Shown piece by piece: positions 7,668 to 12,705 of a stretch of DNA of 12,705 bases. The notes under the pieces are model-generated. The model saw only the letters and a program-made list of their open reading frames with translations. It was not told the origin of the DNA and made no database searches. The stretch spans positions 1 through 12,705 of the forward strand of contig JAUNOJ010000027.1 of assembly GCA_030531135.1 (NCBI GenBank), written 5' to 3'. Each line of letters starts with the position of its first letter. Position 1 is the stretch's first letter. A program made the position numbers and the translations under genes. This DNA is from Sutterellaceae bacterium (GTDB taxonomy: Bacteria > Pseudomonadota > Gammaproteobacteria > Burkholderiales > Burkholderiaceae_F).

Positions 7668-9710
7668 TTAAGCGATGCCGCTGTGGCGCAGTAAAGCGTC
7701 AATGGAGGGTTCGCGACCGCGGAAGGCCTTGAAGTTTTCCATGGCATCACGGCTGCCGCCGCGGCTGATCACTTCGTCGACCCAACGTTTGCCCGTGGCT
7801 TTGTTGGTCAAACCCTCTTCTTCAAAGGCGGCAAAGGCGTCGGCAGACAACACTTCGGCCCACTTGTAGCTGTAGTAGCCTGCGGCATAGCCGCCTGCAA
7901 AGATGTGCGAGAAGCTTTGCGCAAAGCGGTTATATTCCACTGTCGGCACCACTGCCACTTCTTTTCTCACGGCATCCAAAACCGCTTCGAAATCCTCGGC
8001 GTGCGACACCGCATCGTCGGCGTGAATGAGCATTTCAAAAAGAGCAAACTCTAACTGACGCACGCAGAACATGCCGGACTGGAAGTTTTTGGCCGCAAGC
8101 ATCTTGTCAAAGAGTTCTTCGGGCAACACGTCTCCGGTGTCGACATGGTGCGTGAGTTTGGAAACCGTATCGTAGTTCCAGCACCAGTTTTCCATAAACT
8201 GCGAGGGCATTTCGACGGCGTCCCATTCGACACCGTTGATTCCCGAGAGTTGCGCCACCGGCACGCGGCTAAGCATATGATGCAACCCATGGCCGAATTC
8301 GTGGAAAAGCGTGATGACATCGTCGTGCGAGAGCATCGAGGGTTTGCCGTCCACCGGGCGCGAGAAGTTGCACACCAAGTAGGCGATCGGCGTTCTGACC
8401 GAGCCGTCGTCAAAGACCTTGTAGGTGCTGTCGTTATCCATCCACGCACCGCCGCGCTTGGTGCTGCGGGCATAGAGATCGGTGTAGAAATTGGCGATCT
8501 TTTTGCCGTCCAAGGTTTCGATGCGCCAAAACTGAACGTCTTCGTGCCAGACGCTGGCCGTGTCTTTGACGATCTTGATGTCAAAGAGGTTTTCGACCAA
8601 ATGGAAAAGTCCGTCAAAGACGGTGGGCAACGTAAAGTACTTGCGCACTTCCTGTTCGCTGTAAGCGTACTTTTGAATGCGCAAGGCTTCGCTTGCAAAA
8701 GCCGTATCCCAAGGTTTCAATTCGTCAAGCTTTAAGACATCCTTGGCAAAGGCCTTGAGTTCTTCATAGTCTTCGAGGGCCTTGGGACGCGCTTTGCTCC
8801 CCAAGTCTTTCAAAAAGTCGATGACCTGCTTCGGGCTGTCGGCCATTTTGGTAGCCAAAGACACTTCGGCAAAGTTCTTTTTATCCAAAAGCAGACTTTC
8901 CTGACGACGGATGTCCAAAATGCGGCGAATGACCGGCGTATTGTCCAATTTGGACTCACCGAATTCGGACGCGCGCGTCACGTAGGCGCGATAGAGCTTT
9001 TCACGCAGGGCACGGTTGGTAGCGTACTGCATGGCGGGCAAATAGTTGGGAATCTGAAGCGTGATGCGCCAGCCGTCGATACCGGCGGCCTTAGCTTGCT
9101 CCGAGTACATCGTGAGCACGTCTTCGGGAATGCCCGAGAGTTCGCGCGCATCGGTCACGTCCACCGTAAACGCGTTGGTGGCGTCCAACAAGTGTTCGCT
9201 AAAGGCTTGCGAGAGCTGTGCGGCTTCTTCGCCCAAGGCTTTCATCTGCGCTTTTTTGTCTGCCGGCAGATCGGCACCCGAAAGCTTAAAGTCGCGGATT
9301 TCGTGGTTGATCACGCGCTGACGGATGGCGTCCAAAGCACTGAAAGCGTCGCTTGCGGCAATGGCTTTGTACTTCTCAAAAAGCGCTTCGTTTTGGCTCA
9401 GAGCAATGTAAAACTGCGTGACACGCGGCAGATTTTCATTAAAGGCATTGCGAAGTTCCGGCGTATCCATCACGCCCATCAAGTGGCCGACGGCGCCCCA
9501 GACACGCGACATGCGGCCCAAAGACGTTTCCAACGGTTCGACCACGTCCGTCCACGTGGCGGGCGTCTTTTCGTCCGTGACACGCGTCACGACGGCTTGC
9601 GCTTCTTCGATCAATTTGTCCAAAGCAGGCGTGATATCGGCGGGTTTAATCGCAGTAAAATCAAGAAACTCGCCTTGGCACAACAAGGGATTGGTAAGGT
9701 TCACTGACAT
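7668..9710 (-). CDS. prlC: Oligopeptidase A, M3 family zinc metallopeptidase
   Basis: A cytoplasmic thimet-type endopeptidase that cuts short peptides, including signal peptide remnants and peptides released by ATP-dependent proteases. Seen: exactly 680 residues, the same length as the E. coli enzyme as I recall it. The N-terminus carries the typical NPLL, and the active site FHEFGHGLHHML places zinc ligands H470 and H474 with catalytic E471. The third ligand, E500, lies in VEWDAVEMPSQFMENW. The substrate-closing C-terminal region has FAGGYAAGYYSYKWAEVLSADAF, and the protein ends SIDALLRHSGIA. All key residues are intact and there is no signal peptide. The gene starts 32 bp after folD on the same strand with no obvious promoter or strong ribosome site between them, so it is probably the second gene of a folD-prlC operon. 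It ends before a shared terminator at 7617-7643. Confidence 0.95.
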   Translation of the reverse strand: MSVNLTNPLLCQGEFLDFTAIKPADITPALDKLIEEAQAVVTRVTDEKTPATWTDVVEPLETSLGRMSRVWGAVGHLMGVMDTPELRNAFNENLPRVTQFYIALSQNEALFEKYKAIAASDAFSALDAIRQRVINHEIRDFKLSGADLPADKKAQMKALGEEAAQLSQAFSEHLLDATNAFTVDVTDARELSGIPEDVLTMYSEQAKAAGIDGWRITLQIPNYLPAMQYATNRALREKLYRAYVTRASEFGESKLDNTPVIRRILDIRRQESLLLDKKNFAEVSLATKMADSPKQVIDFLKDLGSKARPKALEDYEELKAFAKDVLKLDELKPWDTAFASEALRIQKYAYSEQEVRKYFTLPTVFDGLFHLVENLFDIKIVKDTASVWHEDVQFWRIETLDGKKIANFYTDLYARSTKRGGAWMDNDSTYKVFDDGSVRTPIAYLVCNFSRPVDGKPSMLSHDDVITLFHEFGHGLHHMLSRVPVAQLSGINGVEWDAVEMPSQFMENWCWNYDTVSKLTHHVDTGDVLPEELFDKMLAAKNFQSGMFCVRQLEFALFEMLIHADDAVSHAEDFEAVLDAVRKEVAVVPTVEYNRFAQSFSHIFAGGYAAGYYSYKWAEVLSADAFAAFEEEGLTNKATGKRWVDEVISRGGSRDAMENFKAFRGREPSIDALLRHSGIA

Positions 9711-9742
9711 TTCAACAACTACGGATTTGTTTAAAAAAATCT

Positions 9743-10603
9743 TTAGGCATGGTCGATGCCGAAACGGCGCTCCACGGCTTCGACCGTGTTGGTGAGCAAC
9801 ATGGCAATGGTCATGGGACCCACGCCGCCGGGCACCGGGGTGATGGCGCCTGCCACGTCTTTGACGGTTTCAAAGTCGACGTCGCCGCACAATTTGCCGT
9901 TTTCGTCGCGATTCATACCCACGTCAATCACAACCGCACCGGGCTTGACCATATCGGCCTTGATCAACTTGGCGCGCCCCACGGCGGCAATCAAAACGTC
10001 GGCTTGGCGCGTCACGGCACCCAAGTCGGCCGTGCGACTGTGTGCAACGGTGACAGTAGCGTGTTTGGACAAAAGAAGCATCGCTTGCGGTTTGCCCACG
10101 ATGTTGCTGCGCCCCACCACAACGGCGTGTTTTCCGGTGAGGTCGCACCCGGCCTTTTCCAACAACTTCATCACGCCGTAGGGCGTGCAGGGCAAGAACC
10201 CCTTTTGACCGGTCATCAAGGCTCCGGCGCTCACGACATGAAAGCCGTCGACGTCTTTTAAGGGGCTGATGGCATCGATCACCTTCATCGAGTCGATATG
10301 CTTCGGAACCGGCATCTGAACGAGAATGCCGTCGACTTTGTCATCGCGATTGAGTTCGTCGATCTTGGAGAGCAACGTTTCTTGGCTTGTTTCGGCGGGC
10401 ATTCTGAATTCCAAGCTTTCGATGCCCGTTTCGGCACAAGCGCGGATTTTATTGCGCACGTAGACTTGGCTGGCCGGATCGTCGCCCACCAAAATGACGG
10501 CCAATGCCGGACGATGGCCTTTGTCAACGAGCGCTTCGACGCGCGTTTTCAACTGTTGACGAATTTCGGCAGCCAGTGCCTTGCCGTCAATGATTTGAGC
10601 CAT
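9743..10603 (-). CDS. folD: Bifunctional methylenetetrahydrofolate dehydrogenase / methenyltetrahydrofolate cyclohydrolase
   Basis: FolD interconverts 5,10-methylene-, 5,10-methenyl- and 10-formyl-tetrahydrofolate with NADP in the cytoplasm, feeding purine synthesis and initiator tRNA formylation. Seen over 286 residues: an N-terminal catalytic domain with the YVRNK signature (Y48 and K52, matching the family's Tyr/Lys pair), [11 protein letters not shown] with Q96, and LKDVDGFH with D119. This is followed by PCTPYG, the Rossmann dinucleotide site [12 protein letters not shown], and the signature [15 protein letters not shown] near the end. All catalytic residues are present and the length is normal. 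The ATG at 10603 has AAGGAA (complement of 10611-10616) 7 bases upstream and a good promoter just before it. It is the first gene of a likely folD-prlC pair. Confidence 0.97.
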   Translation of the reverse strand: MAQIIDGKALAAEIRQQLKTRVEALVDKGHRPALAVILVGDDPASQVYVRNKIRACAETGIESLEFRMPAETSQETLLSKIDELNRDDKVDGILVQMPVPKHIDSMKVIDAISPLKDVDGFHVVSAGALMTGQKGFLPCTPYGVMKLLEKAGCDLTGKHAVVVGRSNIVGKPQAMLLLSKHATVTVAHSRTADLGAVTRQADVLIAAVGRAKLIKADMVKPGAVVIDVGMNRDENGKLCGDVDFETVKDVAGAITPVPGGVGPMTIAMLLTNTVEAVERRFGIDHA

Positions 10604-10628
10604 GGTTTATTTCCTTTTCAACAAAAAA

Positions 10629-10656
10629 ATTAAAAGTATTCGTTTCAACTTGTCGA
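10629..10656 (-). promoter_or_regulatory. Sigma70-type promoter for folD
   Basis: On the minus strand TCGACA (complement of 10651-10656) and TTTAAT (complement of 10629-10634) each match five of six consensus bases and are 16 bp apart. Transcription would start near 10622, giving a leader of about 20 nt that carries the AAGGAA ribosome site. The -35 box lies within an inverted repeat at 10650-10666. Confidence 0.6.
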
Positions 10657-10666
10657 TTCCCGACAA
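10650..10666. repeat. Perfect inverted repeat overlapping the folD -35 box (operator candidate)
   Basis: TTGTCG (10650-10655) and CGACAA (10661-10666) form a perfect 6-bp inverted repeat around a 5-bp spacer. One half covers the -35 hexamer of the folD promoter, a position where a bound dimeric repressor would block polymerase. It does not match an operator I recognise. The repeat could also extend the terminator region of the upstream gene as a second small hairpin, or be chance. Confidence 0.35.
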
Positions 10667-10672
10667 ACAAAG

Positions 10673-10698
10673 AATCGCGGAACAATCTGCCCGCGACT
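10673..10698 (-). terminator. Putative terminator after the lipoprotein gene
   Basis: On the minus strand AGTCGCGG and CCGCGATT (complements of 10691-10698 and 10673-10680) pair over 8 bp, including one G-U, around a 10-nt loop. The T-rich tail CTTTGTTTG follows. The hairpin begins 22 bases past the stop of the lipoprotein gene and ahead of the folD promoter, as expected for a terminator that separates the two units. Confidence 0.55.
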
Positions 10699-10719
10699 CG
10701 GATGGAGTTGTATGTGTTT

Positions 10720-11976
10720 TTACTTCACGACACCCGTTTCGATTTTCTCCACCGGGCGAGACAACTGAGTGTGCGCCCCGTACATGGCTTCGTGGGTTTC
10801 ACGCGCACGGTCGGCGTCTTCCAAATGCTTTTGAATGGCTTCAGCCGCCTTGGCGTTAAATTTGAGTCTGAAGTCCACAATGGGTTGGTTATTGCGCAGG
10901 ATTTTCACCGGCACGACATTCAAACGTTCGCCCTTTTCCCCCTTGACCATCACTTCGGCAAAACCCACATCGGTCGAATCTTTGTTCACGGGTTGAATCC
11001 CGAGATCGGAACACTCCACGGCATCGGTGGGCGTCAATTCCAAAACGCGTGTGCCTTGGATGCGCACGATCTGCCATGTACCGTGGGCTTCTTGGGTTTC
11101 TGGAATCGGTTCGCAGAAAACACTCGCGTTTTTCACGGGTACCAAGTGGAATTCGCCCGAGGTGGCAACATCTTTGCTACGACGGGAGCGAGACGGCTTT
11201 TCTTTAAAGAGAACGCCATAAGGATGTGCGTCCTGATGGTTCACATAGCTCAAGCAAAACGGCGTATTGCGAGAAAAACGGCGAATCAGGTTCTCCAGTG
11301 TTTTTGCACCGGTAAAGGCATTTTTGCTCGGGCGCACGATTTCATCGTCGCCCAACCAATAGGTGCCCAAATAGGCCATGGAGCCCGCCGGAAAGACCGC
11401 AGTCTCGGGCATAAACCAGGCAAGGTCGTCGGGTTGGTTGTTGGCGTTGCGCAAGAAATGGCGGATGGGCTTGCCCGCGATACTGAAGGCTCGCAGGTGC
11501 AAGGCCATGTTAAAGGGCGCAACACCGGTATTTTGCAATAACAAACGGCCGTCTTCCAAAACGGTAGCGGTCATGTCGCCCGTATTCTCCACGGGTTGCC
11601 CATTGCGATAAAGGGTGCTTGCTCCGGTTCCCCAAGTGAGCGCGCGTTGGCCGGCCACTTCCACGATTTCAACAGCCTTCATCGACCCGTCGGTTTGCGG
11701 TTGCAATTGGAAAAGCGAGCGGTGGGTGTCAAAAAAAGCGTAGATGCCTTCGGTCAGAATCTGTTGCGTCGAGAGCTGAATTTCCGAAGAACGATAGGGC
11801 GCACGAATCTCGGTTTCAGGCTTCCAGGTGGCGTCGGGAAATTCCTGATACGTCGCTTTGGGTTGGGGTGCTTTCACGGCATTTTGCGTGCTCGCGCACC
11901 CCGTCAGAATGAGTGCAACCGTAAGAAGAGCACCTAAAGACAGGTGCTTGAGATGACTATCGGTTAAATAATTCAC
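10720..11976 (-). CDS. Uncharacterised lipoprotein
   Basis: I do not recognise this 418-residue protein. Seen: a lipoprotein signal peptide with lysine at residue 10, a hydrophobic core (about residues 12-24) and lipobox LTGC with C27 as the lipidated cysteine. The residues after it, ASTQ, lack an inner-membrane-retention aspartate, which suggests the outer membrane. The mature part is soluble, mixed and beta-rich. It has a basic PSRSRRSK stretch in the middle, three further cysteines (in TPFCLSY, SVFCEP and VECSDLG) that could form disulphides, and a helical, charged C-terminus (AEAIQKHLEDADRARETHEAMY). Start: GTG at 11976 with GGAG 8 bases upstream; no in-frame ATG gives a better signal peptide. 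It lies 49 bp after the FAD-linked dehydrogenase on the same strand, so it may be co-transcribed. A terminator candidate follows. The beta-rich lipoprotein style loosely recalls secretion-channel lipoproteins, but I see no diagnostic motif and propose no function. Confidence 0.8.
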   Translation of the reverse strand: MNYLTDSHLKHLSLGALLTVALILTGCASTQNAVKAPQPKATYQEFPDATWKPETEIRAPYRSSEIQLSTQQILTEGIYAFFDTHRSLFQLQPQTDGSMKAVEIVEVAGQRALTWGTGASTLYRNGQPVENTGDMTATVLEDGRLLLQNTGVAPFNMALHLRAFSIAGKPIRHFLRNANNQPDDLAWFMPETAVFPAGSMAYLGTYWLGDDEIVRPSKNAFTGAKTLENLIRRFSRNTPFCLSYVNHQDAHPYGVLFKEKPSRSRRSKDVATSGEFHLVPVKNASVFCEPIPETQEAHGTWQIVRIQGTRVLELTPTDAVECSDLGIQPVNKDSTDVGFAEVMVKGEKGERLNVVPVKILRNNQPIVDFRLKFNAKAAEAIQKHLEDADRARETHEAMYGAHTQLSRPVEKIETGVVK

Positions 11977-12025
11977 TGATCGGACTCCATTGGCAATACG
12001 ATTTGCAAACTCTCAAAATTCGATT

Positions 12026-12705
12026 TTAGCTGTTTTGGTTGTTGGAAATCAGCGATTCGGGATTCAAAACGTTTTCGGGATCGAAAACGGCTTTGATTTC
12101 CTGCATGACGCTGTATTCCACATCGCTTTTGACGGTCTTTAAAAGATCCTTTTTCATGCGTCCGACACCGTGCTCGGCTGCAACCGACCCGTTAAAGCGC
12201 GCGATGTTGCGATAAACGACGGCATGAATTTCTTCTTCGTGCTCAAAGACTGTTTTGAGTTCAACGCCGTCCATCACCCCCATGTTGTAGTGCAGGTTTC
12301 CGTCGCCGAAATGACCGAAAACACTGGGTTTAATCCAGGGGAAAGCGGCTTTGAGTTCGGCATTGGTCGTTTCCACAAAATCGGCCAAAGCGCTTCGCGG
12401 CACGCTGATATCGTGTTTGACGTTGCCGCCTGTGGCTTTGTGCGCTTCCGGAATCGATTCGCGGATGCGCCACAGAGCCTCGTTTTGCGCTTCGCTTTGA
12501 CCGATGACGGCGTCCGTCACAGTCCCCGTTTCGAACAAGGGGGAGAGGACGTCGGTTAAGGTTTCGACAGCGCTGTCGGCATCCGTTTCGTTAAAGAAAG
12601 AAAGTTCGGCCAAGGCGTACCATTGACTTGTCAATGCCACGCCTTGCGTGACTTCGGGATGTACTTTTGCAACGTGCTTCAACGTGTCGATATGCATCAC
12701 TTCAA
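12026..12705 (-). CDS. FAD-linked D-2-hydroxyacid dehydrogenase (2-hydroxyglutarate-type), C-terminal part
   Basis: The last 226 or so residues of a VAO/GlcD-type flavoprotein; the FAD-binding half lies beyond the right edge, and the frame is open to the last base. Such enzymes oxidise D-2-hydroxyacids (D-2-hydroxyglutarate, D-lactate, glycolate) to 2-oxoacids. Seen: the FAD-oxidase C-terminal signature, with LWRIRESIPEA, the substrate-binding KHDISVPRSAL, the metal-site HFGDGNLHYN, NGSVAAEHGVGRMK with the second metal and substrate motif, and the terminal DPENVLNPES. The spacing and the wording LWRIRE and KHDISVP look closer to the D-2-hydroxyglutarate dehydrogenase group than to GlcD, but substrate cannot be settled from this half. 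The GTG at 12700 is internal, not the true start. The lipoprotein gene follows after 49 bp. Confidence 0.88.
   Translation of the reverse strand, partial: EVMHIDTLKHVAKVHPEVTQGVALTSQWYALAELSFFNETDADSAVETLTDVLSPLFETGTVTDAVIGQSEAQNEALWRIRESIPEAHKATGGNVKHDISVPRSALADFVETTNAELKAAFPWIKPSVFGHFGDGNLHYNMGVMDGVELKTVFEHEEEIHAVVYRNIARFNGSVAAEHGVGRMKKDLLKTVKSDVEYSVMQEIKAVFDPENVLNPESLISNNQNS

Noticed and set aside
8145..9707. Plus-strand frames of 125-203 codons opposite prlC
   Set aside because: They are antisense shadows of a complete 680-residue M3 peptidase with an intact active site.
10702..11541. A 279-codon plus-strand frame antisense to the lipoprotein gene
   Set aside because: Its composition (many His, Phe and Arg, no domain) is typical of a shadow frame, while the opposite strand has a signal peptide, lipobox and ribosome site.
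1..12705. A defence island, mobile element, CRISPR array or biosynthetic cluster
   Set aside because: No repeats in arrays, transposase, integrase, tRNA edge or nuclease/ATPase defence domains were seen; all recognised genes are core metabolic or envelope genes.

Overview
The window looks like ordinary chromosomal DNA of a betaproteobacterium in Burkholderiales. The divergent yhdP/glnE pair, the folD-prlC pair and the protein sequences fit that order, and a gut Sutterellaceae-type genome (Sutterella, Parasutterella or relatives) is my best guess. The placement is inference from gene content and protein style, since there is no rRNA or other marker. No phage, insertion sequence, CRISPR array, tRNA or rRNA was found. 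Coding density is high and codon use is even across the window.

Layout. Bases 1-2552 (minus) hold most of a yhdP gene, a large AsmA-like envelope protein. It runs off the left edge and is broken by a one-base frame change near 2200-2235. Divergent from it is glnE (plus, to 5572), the bifunctional glutamine synthetase adenylyltransferase/adenylyl-removing enzyme. Next come an M20D (AmhX-like) amidohydrolase (5654-6757, plus) and a YczE/YitT-like multi-pass membrane protein (6875-7591, plus), separated by a perfect 10-bp hairpin. A bidirectional terminator at 7617-7643 closes that side and also the converging minus-strand genes.

The right half is all minus strand. In transcription order it holds the 3' part of an FAD-linked D-2-hydroxyacid (2-hydroxyglutarate-like) dehydrogenase running off the right edge, an unrecognised 418-residue lipoprotein 49 bp after it, and a putative terminator. 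Then come a good sigma70-type promoter, folD, and prlC (oligopeptidase A) 32 bp after folD.

The genes do housekeeping jobs: nitrogen control (glnE), one-carbon metabolism (folD), peptide and amidated-substrate turnover (prlC, M20 enzyme), envelope lipid homeostasis (yhdP) and 2-hydroxyacid oxidation. I see no convincing new multi-gene system. The points most worth a second look are the yhdP frame break, the orphan lipoprotein, the hairpin leader before the membrane protein, and an inverted repeat that overlaps the -35 box of the folD promoter.
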